This document shows positions 11,691 to 22,867 of a stretch of 64,000 bases of DNA, one piece after another. The stretch is from Albula goreensis (lineage: Eukaryota > Chordata > Actinopteri > Albuliformes > Albulidae). Below the pieces are notes generated by a model. The model did not search any database and was not told the origin of the DNA. It worked only from the letters and a program-made list of their open reading frames with translations. Position numbers and translations under genes: made by a program. The stretch lies in assembly GCA_022829145.1 (NCBI GenBank), contig CM040746.1, positions 17,299,290 through 17,363,289 of the forward strand, given 5' to 3'. Numbering within the stretch: the first letter of the stretch is position 1; each line of letters opens with the position of its first letter.

Positions 11691-13689
11691 ACTGAGTACT
11701 GTCCTGCTCCTTGGCAGGCCAATGCTCACTCATTCTTACAGACATGAGAGACAGAGCAAGAGAATGCGCAGCTTCCTTAAGTCAGGCATTTATTTTGGTT
11801 CAGAGGCTGTTTCGTCTGATCTTCAAACATGTGAAAATGCAAGTGATTTTCACTTGCATAGATGTGGGCGTGCCATATACCTCATTTCCCTCCCTTTTAA
11901 ATGCTGAGTGATCCTCATGTATAAAATCAATTAGATCAGGGAAGTCGACAGTGTGGAAATGTCACCACGCTTGAGTTGGCCAGACTGTCTGTTATACACT
12001 GACATTGGAGGTTGATTGACATACTGGACAGTCAGGCAAGGAACTGGGCAGAATTCAGAGACAGTGGCTTCCTCTTTAGAATCAGTTACCATGAAGGATT
12101 GATTGAACCCCATTTGTATGTCCAACATTTATTGACAGAAATTATAACTTTGTGCTCGTTGTGTGAGAGGACCTTGTGAAGCCAAAACATGAAAGCGAGT
12201 TATTTACTTCAAAGTTGGAATGAGGACGTGATATGCCTTGGTTATTTATTTTTTCATGCATATCATTCTATATTGATAAAGGCTGAGATTGATTTCATCA
12301 GATGACAGCATCATGAATTATTCTTCATAATCAGCTCGGATGAAAGGCGGATTTGCAAGTCTTCATCTGTTTCCACAGTCGTCCCTTAGATCACTGGCCT
12401 TGTATCACTTCTAGGGCATGTAACAATTGTGGAACATCACCGGCTGTAGCTGGTGATGTTTTAGCTTTAGACTTGGGTGGCAGAGTAACACCGTGATGGC
12501 ATTTAAGGACTGTTCTAGATATGATAAAGCCTGTTCCCCCACACTATTGTCCGACTCATGTTTCGTTTAGTAATGTCTTTGGCAGTAACATTTTCAGCCA
12601 GGTTTGGATTGTAACTCAATGAGATTGAGATGAGGTTTTATGGGATTTTTGATCCCTCAAAGTATGAAATTCATTTTCATGAACATTCATTTGTGGTTAT
12701 TTCAAGCAGAAGTTTGGCATTGTTTTGTGGAGATATTTTGCAAGCTAGAGTCTTACATAAGAAACAACTGACATAAGGCAATGCTCAGCCATGTTTGCAC
12801 AGACTTTTGTATTTGAGTGTTCTTTGAGCATTTTAGAGAGGTGAGAATGTGTTGGATAAGGAAGCATTTAAGCAACTCTCTCTTAACTAAACTAAATTTT
12901 TATTTAAACCGCTGTTCTGTCTGAACTTTCTGTTCTGCATTGGAAATATAAGCTATTTACAGTAAAGATATATAGAAAAATATCTTTCTGTTGAAGGGAA
13001 TAATCTTAAATTCCAATGATGCTGCTAAACCCCCAAACTAACTGAGGGACACTGACCATAGACACTGAATATTGACTGAAATACAACGTAAAATATTATT
13101 GTTCTTTTTAAATGGAGGAAATTAGCAGATTCAGTTAAAAAAACTGCAGGTTTTAAGCTTCATTTTGATGTTTAGATTGCAGGGGTTTGAAAGAAATCCA
13201 GCTGCCACTCCAGGCTTTTATCTCGCTAGCTCCCGCACATGACACCTGCACATTATGCCTCCCCCTCCTCAATGCGAAAGTTTCTCTGAGTGATAGCTGG
13301 GAGTGGTCAGCTCTCAGCCTGCTGCATGCTTTGTGCTGATTCGGTGGTGGTGATGACAGAATATTGTGATCACTTTTCAATAATGTGTAGTAAAGAAAAT
13401 GAGGAGTTAGTGAAATCAAAGTCCTATTTTGCAAGCAGAATGGGCATTTTTATCTTGTGGACATCCACAATAATATGAATTGATCTGGACGACACACAGA
13501 CGTGTCAATCATAGCTTTTTTCCCAAATAATAATGAGCAAATTCTGCTAGAAGAAATATTCGTTTCCCTCGCATTATCTGTGCCTTTCCAAAAACATATT
13601 TGTATTTGTGTGCATCTCTAGAAGTCAGTCTCACATAAGTGTAAATTTATGCTCAGTTTCAGCTGCTGAGATGTCTCCTGTTGCATGTA
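11691..13689. other. Non-coding unique sequence
   Basis: Unique sequence. A short hairpin, AACATCACC (12433-12441) with GGTGATGTT (12452-12460), is present. The stretch 12290-12360 and the AT-rich part around 12900-13150 show nothing I can name. No gene is supported. Confidence 0.6.
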
Positions 13690-13855
13690 TTCCTCTCACT
13701 TTTTCCTGTCTTCTCCTCTTCACAGCTTCTGTTTTCAACTCCCCCTCACCTCCCTTTTCTCCCACCTCTTTTCCACCCCTGCACTCTCCTCTCTTCTTTT
13801 CTTCTCTCACCCTCTACTCTCCCCTCCTCCTCTGCTCTCCTGTAGCTGTCACCAT
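13690..13855 (+). other. Polypyrimidine tract with acceptor-like ends
   Basis: About 165 bases are overwhelmingly C/T on the plus strand. Two points resemble 3' splice sites (CTCCTCTTCACAG near 13726 and GCTCTCCTGTAG near 13845), but no exon follows that I can support. Two overlapping Ser/Pro/Leu-rich frames here are composition artefacts. Confidence 0.7.
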
Positions 13856-13986
13856 GTCCCTACTGTGCCCACAGACTTTTGCCTTTGTAATTGCACGCTG
13901 ATAACTTCAAGCAGGTCACCTTCGCTCTCCAGTTCCCTGGCAGGCCAACGATTGACACATGGCCCCCAAATCTGAGCCAGGCTATC

Positions 13987-14005
13987 AAAAAAAAAAAAAA
14001 AAAAA
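13987..14005 (+). repeat. A19 homopolymer
   Basis: Nineteen consecutive A bases. It could be the tail of an old retroposed copy, but I recognise no element body upstream. Confidence 0.9.
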
Positions 14006-14159
14006 CAGTCAAGGTGTCAGGTGAAATATACCAGAATAAAAAGCTTTGCTTGTGATAATTATTCCCAACGGATTGTCCTTTCCTCTGATTTCACATGCTC
14101 CTTTTGTTTTTTGTTTTTTTTGCAAAGAAGTGGCAGAGATCTAATCTGAGAGAGATTGG

Positions 14160-14540
14160 GGAGTGGGGGTGAGGAAATGGTGTGTAATCAGTGCTGGATT
14201 TGTGCTGAGTGAGGTGACACTCGCCACCGCGGCAAAGAGCACAAACGCAGAGGAGTGTCTGACGGCTTGGTGGTAGCCGTGGTTAACTGGCTGTAAGGTA
14301 ATGTATTCAGATAGGTGATTTGGGCCCAATATTGGCATGTCACCTGCCTGTCAGTGCGGTGGTTTGAGGTGTCAGATTTAATGTGCACCCGACCATGCTG
14401 GTATCTCCACAGACCTGCGTCTGTCATAGGCAGGGACAGCGCTGTCAACCCATCAAATCTGTCTGAGCCAGATAAACACTTCAAACACTCTGCCCTTTAC
14501 TCTGTTGTCTGCAGAAGTGAGCTGATTACAGAATGAATGT
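14160..14540. promoter_or_regulatory. Possible conserved non-coding element
   Basis: A higher-complexity, GC-balanced block in AT-rich surroundings, with few simple repeats and CpG-containing words (CGCCACCGCGG near 14222, GACAGCGCTGTC near 14434, itself a 12-bp perfect palindrome). The texture suits a conserved regulatory element. Conservation cannot be tested here. Confidence 0.3.
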
Positions 14541-15313
14541 GCTTGTGTATTTATATATTCAGAAAAAAATACTTCTTTCATTAAATGACAGAAATTAATG
14601 TATGACCCCCCAGTATGAGGCAATAAATCAACAGCAGTGAAAGCCAAAGCAATTATTTGCCTCTGAAAATGTTGCCATTAGCATTTTTTATATAGTCAAC
14701 ATTAATGTCAGGTTTAAATTGGTTCAGACTGTATAGTTCTCCCTTAAGTGAATTATGATAGCTATTTCTTAATTTTTTCAAATAACAACATTCCCTTATT
14801 CATGCAGTCTCTATGGAGACAATGAAAGATAAATAGATTCTGTCCAAAATATCTGTCTTATCTCATAAATTTACTTAGTTTTCACATCTATTCAGATGAC
14901 ACATTCTTTAATGTTTGTGTATGTGTTTGTGAATTGTGTGCTGCTGTTCATGAATGCTTGTGCACATTCAAAGCTTACAGAGGGATGTGGGTTTTATTAC
15001 ATGGTTGGACCATTGAACATGGGAGGACCAAAAACTAGATATGTGACTCTTCAAATTGCTACAGGAATGTTTGAATGGATTACTTGTAATGTGCTAGCCA
15101 CCCCAGTTACAGGTACCCCTTCCTGTTTATTTATGATAATAGCAAGCGATATATAACCAACACATATATTTTTATTTTAGCTACATAAACAACAAGCAAA
15201 ATATTTGTCAACCAGTGTGCAAACTTTAAATGTAAAAAGCCTTATGAACTTAAATTATGTAATAAAGCAAAATATTGTATTTATTAATGTATGGCAAATG
15301 TTATCCATGTTAA

Positions 15314-15367
15314 AACACAATGAAAATGATTACTTTCATAAACACAATGAAAATGATTGCTTTCATA
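15314..15367 (+). repeat. Two-copy 27-bp tandem duplication
   Basis: Units 15314-15340 and 15341-15367 both read AACACAATGAAAATGATT, one variable base, then CTTTCATA. They differ at that single base, so the duplication is recent relative to its surroundings. Confidence 0.95.
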
Positions 15368-15784
15368 AACATATTGCAATGGAAAATGCAAAGTAAGATG
15401 TAGATCTGTATTATCTGTATACATTAAATGTGATGATGTTATTCAGTGATATTTTGAGTTGCCAAGGGGCAACATGCAATTACATGAATTTTAATATCGA
15501 TCCTCATTTCATACATTTATTAAAAATATGTCAGTGAGTATTTTCTTACCACATTATGATACACAATTTGTATTTACTTGTAACTCTACAATTATTCTTC
15601 TTTATATTTTAAAGTGAAAGAAATTCAACAACTTATTATTAAATGTATGTTAATGTATTATGCATATGACTCATTACAATGTATTCAAAATAAATAATGG
15701 TTCCAGTTCATTCCTGCTATTGTTCAGGTTCCTCAAAGCATGGCCTCCATGGGAAAAATGAATGAGTCTGCATTGTGCTGTTTT

Positions 15785-15818
15785 GGGAGTGGGTTGGGTG
15801 GTTGGTGTGGTGGGGGGG
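15785..15818 (+). other. G-run cluster (possible G-quadruplex)
   Basis: GGGAGTGGGTTGGG is followed by thirteen bases and then a run of seven G. Three closely spaced G3 tracts plus a long run meet the usual loose pattern for a G-quadruplex on the plus strand. Confidence 0.55.
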
Positions 15819-17040
15819 TTGCGGTGGTTGTAACTGTGGAATGTACATATTTATTATGTATGATTTCCTTGTTGTTATTCAATTTTATTACATTGCAATT
15901 AATTAACCTTCAATATTTTCTCTGGATTTCATAAATACATTATGGTTGCCTAATTAAATTTTCATATTAATTAAAGTTGTGGGAGAAAATCACTGGTAGA
16001 AGAAGAGGATGGTTTTCTCCATGTTTCTTGTTTTCTTCTCTTTGTTGTGGGAGCCCAATCTGAAGCAATGTGGAATGAAGCATCAATCTCTCCTTGAATG
16101 GTACCAATGTCAATGTATGTCTACATATTCTTTTAATAGTATCTATCTGTACCACATCAAGGTTAGATAGTGGATTTATCCAGAGTTGATTTTGCCACAG
16201 CATATGGTCACTTTATGTTTAAAATAACATTTCCTCATTGAACGATGTATTGACTACATTATGTTTAAATGCACAGAGAAAAATACATCAAGGACTCCAA
16301 AACATATTTTCAAATTTATATTATTTCATCAGAATACTTAACAGCATGACAGAAATGTATGAAAACCAATTTATTGTTGTTTTTCATGGTTTCTTTGACA
16401 GTCCCTGACCGAGACTGAGAATTACTGGGTTTTTCGCTGCTCCTTTGGCACTGTTTGTACTTGGCTGATTGTAATACAATTTGTGGTGGCAGCGACAATA
16501 TTCAAAATGATCCAAAGGGGTTTTTTTAAAAAAGAGCATTGCTCTTCAAAAATTTCCAAAAATGAAATTATACAACTTGCATTTACATTCCATATAACAG
16601 ATTGATTTCAGGGTGCCTTGAAAATGAAAGTGGTGAATATCTCTCTATGAAGTTTGAAGTTCTTCATTCCCATTTGTCACAGTATGTAGAGGAGAAGCAA
16701 TATTTAAAGAGCCAATGCATACACTACCAAAACAAATGTCCTTGGCTGCTGAATAACATTCTTAAATCATATTCTTAAAGCATGCCCCATAACAGAAGCT
16801 GTAAACACTGGTAATAAGACTGTGTTTCTGCAATGTAAAAGATGCATATATGTTATTGATCATGTGCATATTTTTGGGTAAACATCATAGCTGAATGCAT
16901 TTTTTAATTAATCTTATCTGTGCTACAGATATTATGGCAAGATTTGATTGTAATTCAGTTTGTGCATATTGATGGCTGTGGTCATTTGCTTGAGCTTGTG
17001 GGGAAATATTTGTCGTACTGCACCATCTGTTTGTAAATGC

Positions 17041-17630
17041 TGGAAGGATTCAGGTGGTCCTCATTAATTTACAAACCCTGAGATACCGCTAATAAATGAA
17101 ACAAATACATGAGTCTGAATGTAATGTTTAGCGAGTGGAAACAAAGGCTCGTCGATACATTGGCTGGCGATAAACAAAGGCTTACCTACAGCTTGAAGAT
17201 AATGAATCATTAATCGGACCTGTTTTGAGAGCCAGCTCCAGTCATTGGTGTACAGAAACAATTGCTTCTTATTTCACACCTCACTGAATCCAAATGTAAC
17301 GTTAGTCTTAGTTTTAAACTCTAATTAAGGGTGGCGGTAGATTACCACCAAATGAATTATTACATTTTCATGCATAAATTGATAAAAATCCAACCGAGGA
17401 AAGGAGCCCCTCATTTGCCATACCCAGATTTACATCATCAAAGATATGATTATGCAAAGAAACGGACCGCCAATTATAATATTACTGCTAACATAGCTAA
17501 TAATGCTACTGTTGATAACTGCACGATTGAATGCTTGTTTTTTGGGCTGTAATTTAAATGGTGCAGGATTAAGCTGTGAAATGGAGGCCTTGATTGTTAG
17601 TGTTCCTGTGATGTAGGAGCAGGACAGGAG
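17041..17630. promoter_or_regulatory. Possible regulatory block with paired SOX/TCF-type words
   Basis: The 11-mer AAACAAAGGCT occurs twice in the same orientation (17139-17149 and 17172-17182), 33 bases apart. ACAAAGG suits both SOX and TCF/LEF HMG boxes. TAAT-type words (CATTAATTTAC, CATTAATCGG, CTAATTAAGG) are frequent around them. The block is unique and free of simple repeats. Function is inference. Confidence 0.35.
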
Positions 17631-17922
17631 GGGAGGCAGCCCATCCTCTCTGCCTTGCCTTCAGTCGCAGTCCCCAGGGTGAAAACTTTCCGTCAGCGCT
17701 GTGTGTGCTCAGAGATGCATGCTCTGCCTGGTCCTGCCATAGCGGGCATCAGTGGTGACGTGTCATGCCTTCTGACAGAGACATGCCTGTAAATGGAAGC
17801 CATAGACTGGTGGGGCCCCCAACGGGGCTTTCACCAACACCCCTGTACCTCCCAACCATCACCACCCTTTCCCTTCCTTCCCTCCATCAGCTGCCTCAGA
17901 CCAGTCTACAGGCCCTCAGGAA

Positions 17923-17928
<6 letters not shown>
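17631..17928. other. Non-coding, moderately GC-rich sequence
   Basis: Unique sequence just left of the CA array. An open frame on the plus strand (17765-18073) crosses the CA array and is not credible. Confidence 0.6.
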
Positions 17929-17981
<53 letters not shown>

Positions 17982-17985
17982 ACAC
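17929..17985. repeat. (CA)n microsatellite
   Basis: About 28 CA units with one CATACA interruption near the 3' end. Confidence 0.98.
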
Positions 17986-18149
17986 TGCAGTTTGTTATTC
18001 TGCACTGGAGAGGTCTGAATTCAAGCTGCATACTTTAATGCGCCTTGACTTAATCACCCAGCATTCTTTTTAGCTGCTTGTGCAACCATGCACAGTAAGT
18101 GTAGTCTACAGTAGTACATTGGATAAATATATTAATAGAAAATGAGTCT

Positions 18150-18300
18150 CCCAAAAAAGTTGAACTCTCAACGTAGATCTGTTAGACTGTTTTGAATAAA
18201 ACCAAGGCTTACAAAAAAGTAATATCTCTTTATACATTTGAAAAAATTACCCACAGGTGCACAAGTTAATTAGAGAGGAATTGCCAATCAGGAGTGCCTA
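18150..18300 (+). repeat. Left copy of an inverted repeat pair (33-bp core)
   Basis: Positions 18257-18289 start GTGCACAAGTTAATTAGAG and match the reverse complement of 19316-19348 at 32 of 33 bases. Weaker similarity continues outward (for example CTCTTTATAC here against CTTTTTATAC, and a TTAGACTGTTTTG-like word against CTAACTGTTCTG). This suggests two opposed copies, or termini, of one diverged element; I do not recognise the family. Confidence 0.65.
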
Positions 18301-19309
18301 TTTCCTCAGTAAATGCTGTCTTTATGAATTAAAAGTTCAACAGAAGTGTGTGGATTAAAGTAACAGAGCTGTGGCAAAGGCAAGGCTAAAAACAAATGTC
18401 TAAGCATACTGCTGCTGAGAGAGATCATTTTAGTCATCCCCTTCCAAAATGCTGCTACCAGTGTAAACGTTAATTAAACCCTTTCATATGTCACACACCA
18501 TTAAAAAGCTGGAGCTTGCATTCCCCTCTGGTCATTGTTCGCAGCATAGACAGATGTCATCAAAATAATCAGAAAATTGTTACCATTCATTTTGCACTTG
18601 GCAAAATGGCCTTTGAATGTGACATTTTGCACATAGTGTGTCACTGCAAAACAACAGGATGGATAATGATGGTGGCAGGCACTGTGCCAATTTCCTCTAC
18701 CTTTTACTTCTAACCTCTTCAGTGAGTTTTTATTCTGCCTTGAAATTATGGACATTTTATTGAAACAAACAGGAAGCATTATTATGGCATTCCAGCAAAG
18801 GAAGTATAACTAGCTCGAATAAGTAGAAAATAGCAGACATGTTACAGACTTTAACATGAGAGGTAAAGTCAGAAGCAGTAAAGAAGTGTTTCTGATGTTT
18901 CTTTTACAAAAACCAGTGTCCAACTTGTGTGAATGCCAGCAAATCACTAGCTTCTTGCACTCTGTGAAATGTCTGGCGGCAAGCCAGCATGAAACCATGG
19001 GCGAGGGGGTTGCAAAACCTGGCGTTAAAGTGGCACCTAGGTGCCAGCCAGGCCATGTGTAGAGTTGGATACCTCCGAAGTGAAGCCAGCCTCAAAATGC
19101 TTTTATTGTAGAGTGAAAGAGGCTTGAGGAAGGAGCAGCAAACTCATTCCCTTTTTCATTACAAAAAGTGTAAAGCACATGAATTAGTTTCTAAATATTC
19201 TGATCTATGCACCACTGCTTTTAACTTTGACATTGAAAATGAGTGCAATCCATTTAAATAGGAAATTATGTTGATCTTTTTTTGGATTAATTTTAACAGA
19301 TATAGAGGC
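18301..19309. other. Interval between the opposed 33-bp cores
   Basis: About 1 kb of unique sequence with no open frame that I recognise. If the cores are terminal repeats, this would be the interior of a non-autonomous element or of one whose coding region has decayed. Confidence 0.5.
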
Positions 19310-19450
19310 AGATTTGATTAGCAATTCCTCTCTAATTAACTTGTGCACTCTTGATAACATTTCAGAATCGGGTATAAAAAGACATTCCTATCAGAGCAAC
19401 TAATTCACTGAAGAAGGCAGTATGCAGAACAGTTAGATTTGTTAATTCAT
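19310..19450 (-). repeat. Right copy of an inverted repeat pair (33-bp core)
   Basis: Positions 19316-19348 are the inverted partner of 18257-18289 with one difference. The sequence just beyond carries GGGTATAAAAAGAC (near 19370), which aligns to the outer side of the left copy. Confidence 0.65.
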
Positions 19451-20199
19451 CTTAAAATAAATGAAAAAGTGGATCTCTATAACGGATATCAAAATATTTT
19501 GACTTTTGCAATTTAAAGCATTCTTTCAATAACATAAAGACAGGTAGGCTATTTTTTCCTCTCTAGATCATTGCAAAATAAGAAAATGGCATAGTTCATG
19601 AAGGTGTTTCTTTTTTAAAGTATGTCTAGTTCTGAAATGCTTCCTAGAGAATCAGCTGAGATGTAGGCAGCCTCTGTTCTCTGTCGCTAAGCTGCCAAGA
19701 TTGATTTAGCATTTAAAGACAAATGGAAAATAATGTCTGCTTTAACTCTGCAGAACCTTACAGGCAGCTCTTCTACTGATGCTTGGCACAGACTAACCCC
19801 AATGTGTCAGACTTAAGTTAAAGTTATGCTCAGATGCAGTCAGAACTAGCTTTCTGAGGAGCTCTGGTGCTAATAGTTCTTTTGCACTCACAGCCTTTCA
19901 CTGCTCCCACCCCCCCCCACCCCAGCCCCACTACTACTGCACACACCCCCTTCCCGCATAGTATAAAAAGTAGACTGAGAACAGTAAAAGTGCCAGGTCT
20001 GCAGTAGGACAGGGGAAGAAGGGGGATGGTGGGGGGGCAGAAATGAGACCCAATATTTGTCATTGACTCAGGCCATGCAATTACTGCTTGACATGGAAAG
20101 TGCTGACTGCTGTTATTTGTCGATTTGCCAAAGCACTGGTGCCATGAAGAGGGTCCCAGAGTTGGTGTAAAGTGCTTGAAACCCCCTGGCCACACATAT

Positions 20200-20202
<3 letters not shown>
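19451..20202. other. Non-coding sequence with opposed G/C-run clusters
   Basis: Unique sequence. A C-run cluster (19906-19929: runs of 3, 9, 4 and 4 C) and a G-run cluster (20012-20037: runs of 4, 5 and 7 G) sit about 80 bases apart on the plus strand, giving possible G-quadruplexes on opposite strands. The Cys/Val-type frames here are artefacts of the neighbouring CA array. Confidence 0.6.
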
Positions 20203-20261
<59 letters not shown>

Positions 20262-20295
20262 ACACAAATAGACACATACATATACACACACACAC
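20203..20295. repeat. (CA)n microsatellite, imperfect 3' end
   Basis: About 30 CA units to 20266, then CA/TA imperfect repeats to 20295. It produces mirror Cys-Val and Thr-His open frames that are not genes. Confidence 0.97.
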
Positions 20296-21159
20296 TGTCA
20301 CAGAAAGGGGTAGAACTACACAGAGGTAAGAACTACTTAGAGCTAAAACAAGTCATATTTGCTGTTTTTAATTAACTTTTAAGTCTTATTTCATGGTTCT
20401 TCATATTAAGTTTTGTCACAAAATAAAAAAAAGATAATTGTTGACTGAGTTTCTCCCCCTTTAACACAAGCTTGACAAGATCAGAGTGGTGGAAACAAGT
20501 TCAAAGCAAATATACAATGATGTTGCAATCTTTTGTCCATTCCCCTGTAGAGAGTGGACATCATTAAGTAGAGTAACATTTATACTAATGAAACAGGACA
20601 TTGATTGTTTGAATATTATCTTATTTTGATTTTGATGGCTTTGTATAATGTGATTTTTAAACTTGTTCAGACTTCAGATGTAATTTGGAAACTACTGGCA
20701 GTCCTCTTAAAAGAACACCACAGTGTTTACACCAGGGTCAGAGAGTGCACCCCACTGCCTCTATGATATTCCAACATTAAGGTTGAGATTTTTGGGGGTC
20801 TGTGAATGTGCAATGTGGGGAGAAAAACAGATATGGATATAAGAGAACTCTCAGGAAAAGTTTTCCTTTGAAGCTTTTCATGGTGAGCTCCCAGCACAGT
20901 CGCTGGAGTAGTCATGTGAAGAATGAACAGACAGACACACCACTTGAATCTCTGCCCATTTTTAGTCCCGAGCACACCCAGTGAATTTCTGTGGAAAGTG
21001 GGAAGATACTTTGGGATGTCTTACAAAACTTACAAACTACTGTTTGGATGCAGATGTCCCCATATATGTAAGCTATTCTATGCTATCTGATGTTCCAAAC
21101 AGGAACATGTTCGAAGCATGCCTCAGCCTTAAGATGACTTTGTACACATTGGCCATAAT
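20296..21159. other. Non-coding unique sequence
   Basis: Unique sequence with no gene or repeat I can name. The right edge may include the decayed C-terminal side of the Tc1/mariner remnant that follows. Confidence 0.55.
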
Positions 21160-21640
21160 TCTACCATACAGACTGAACACAATAACCTATAGGAGGTGGC
21201 TACTCATACCAAGACAGATCCACCACCATGTATAAAAGCTGGAAGGAAGCAAAATGAGTAGAAGTCTTCCTTTGGATTGCTCCACACCCATAAACCCATC
21301 ATCTGTATTTGTGCTCTTTACATCAGATTATGTGTTGCACATTGGCCTTGGTTCAAAGTGGCCCCACCATAAATATCAGCTTTGCACAGCTCTCACAACA
21401 TGATGTTTGTTGAGACTGGATTACACAGGTTTAGATTCAGTTCTGTGACCATATTTGAGAAGTGAAGTGTCAGATCTATCCTTGTCTGTGAGCTTCAGCT
21501 TAGGACCACTTTCCCTCCAAAAGTTTTTATCTTGTTTGACATAAGCAGTCATGATTTTTAATACAGTTCCCCTTGACAGATGCAATAATTTTTACATTTC
21601 TGTGACTGACACACCTGCAATTAAGGGACCAAATATTTTA
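21160..21640 (-). pseudogene. Decayed Tc1/mariner-type transposase remnant
   Basis: Reading the minus strand, an open-but-broken frame gives ELNLNLCNPVSTN (a helix-turn-helix region phrase), ELCKADIYGG, then NPKEDFYSFC and IHGGGSVLV. The order is that of Tc1/mariner transposases: DNA-binding domain with a PVST-type phrase, then a segment with an HGGGS motif (about 21216-21231) ahead of the second catalytic region. In-frame stops replace residues in at least three places, including directly after GGGSVLV where a Trp is usual, so the copy is dead. The segment carrying the first catalytic aspartate is missing between ADIYGG and NPKED. Termini were not found. It shares family and strand with the remnant at 54930-55500. 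Confidence 0.85.
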
Positions 21641-21929
21641 CCTCTTTCAATATCTGTTAGATCTCTCACATTGCCTTTGAAACTCACATTTTAAAGTGTT
21701 GATTGTTGTCTTTTATACCGGGCACATATTGACAATTAGTATTGGCATGTATATAAATCAAATTTCCTGACTCCCTTTCCATTGTAAGTTACTTCAAAAA
21801 CATAATTTTAAAAAAGTCTCATTTAAGACATACAAGTTCCTTTTAATTTGGAATTTCATTGTTTTCTCAAACCACTGTATATGGAAACAATGTTTTCAGC
21901 TTCTTTTTTCTGTGGCAGAGAAAGAAGCA

Positions 21930-22600
21930 TCCACCTGTTCTGTCCACCATTTCCATCATTACCTCTCCCTCATACTCTTCTATAACTCTCTCTTCAAACA
22001 ATCTGCCGTTCAACAATACTGTCAATGTCTGCTTCTACAAGCTGCTGATATTTCCCCAAAAATACCACTGTCTTCTCCTCCAACACTACTGCTCTTGTTT
22101 CATTCATAACTATAATGGTCTGTTGTTTTTCCTGTAACAGATTTCTGTTATCTCTCTCCCAATAGGCCACTGTTCTCTATACAAATAATCTTTAACTCTC
22201 TTCTCCCAAACTGGTGCTCTCTACTTGTAGAGGGTGATGGTGTCTTCTGTAACAAGCTGCTGTTATTCCCTCTAACCAGTAGCTGTTCCCTCCTTCCAGA
22301 CTCCTGTTCTCTCATTTCTCTTTAAACATGCTTTTGTCAGCATGAATATCTCTCCTAACAAGATGTTGTTGTTTTCTAAACAGGCTGCTGTTCTCTTCTC
22401 TGACAATTGACTCTCCATTCCTTAAACAGGTTGCTTTTCTTTCCTGTAACAAATGACTGTTCATTCCTGAAACCGGCTGCTGTTCACTCTTATAGCAAGG
22501 CTATAAGGCTGTTTTCTCCATTCTCTTCTCCAATGTGCTGATGTTCTCAGCCAACAGACTGATTTTTTCCCCCAGTATACTGCTGTTTTCTTTTACCAAG
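21930..22600 (+). repeat. Degenerate 23-bp minisatellite, block 3
   Basis: Mutated copies of the same CT-rich phrase as at 8340-11690, in the same orientation: TCCTGTAACAGATTTCTGTT near 22130, GTAACAAGCTGCTGTTATTCC near 22250, TAAACAGGCTGCTGTTCTC near 22378 and TTAAACAGGTTGCTTTTC near 22422. It lies between the transposase remnant and the long TG array. Confidence 0.75.
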
Positions 22601-22730
22601 GACAAGCTTGTGTTCTGTCTGTGCTCTATTACGCAAAAAGTAGAGAGGAAGCAGAGCGAAGCACTTATTTACTTCCCAAATAAAATGCAAGAAAAATCTC
22701 ATTTTATTAACAAACAGAGTGAAAACATAT

Positions 22731-22732
<2 letters not shown>

Positions 22733-22828
<96 letters not shown>
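22733..22828. repeat. Perfect (GT)48 microsatellite
   Basis: Ninety-six uninterrupted bases of GT, the longest pure dinucleotide array in the window. Confidence 0.99.
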
Positions 22829-22829
<1 letters not shown>

Positions 22830-22831
22830 AG

Positions 22832-22836
<5 letters not shown>

Positions 22837-22864
<28 letters not shown>
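22837..22864. repeat. (GA)14 microsatellite
   Basis: Fourteen GA units separated from the GT array by eight bases, making a compound TG/GA repeat able to adopt Z-DNA-type and triplex-type structures respectively. Confidence 0.97.

Positions 22865-22867
<3 letters not shown>

Larger units (their letters stand above)
14541..17040. other. Non-coding AT-rich sequence
   Basis: Mostly AT-rich unique sequence. It contains a two-copy 27-bp tandem (15314-15367) and a G-run cluster (15785-15818). No gene is supported: frames are short and lack recognisable domains. Confidence 0.6.

Noticed and set aside
13690..13855. 3' splice sites in the polypyrimidine tract
   Set aside because: Acceptor-like ends exist, but the sequence after them shows no coding signal or donor.
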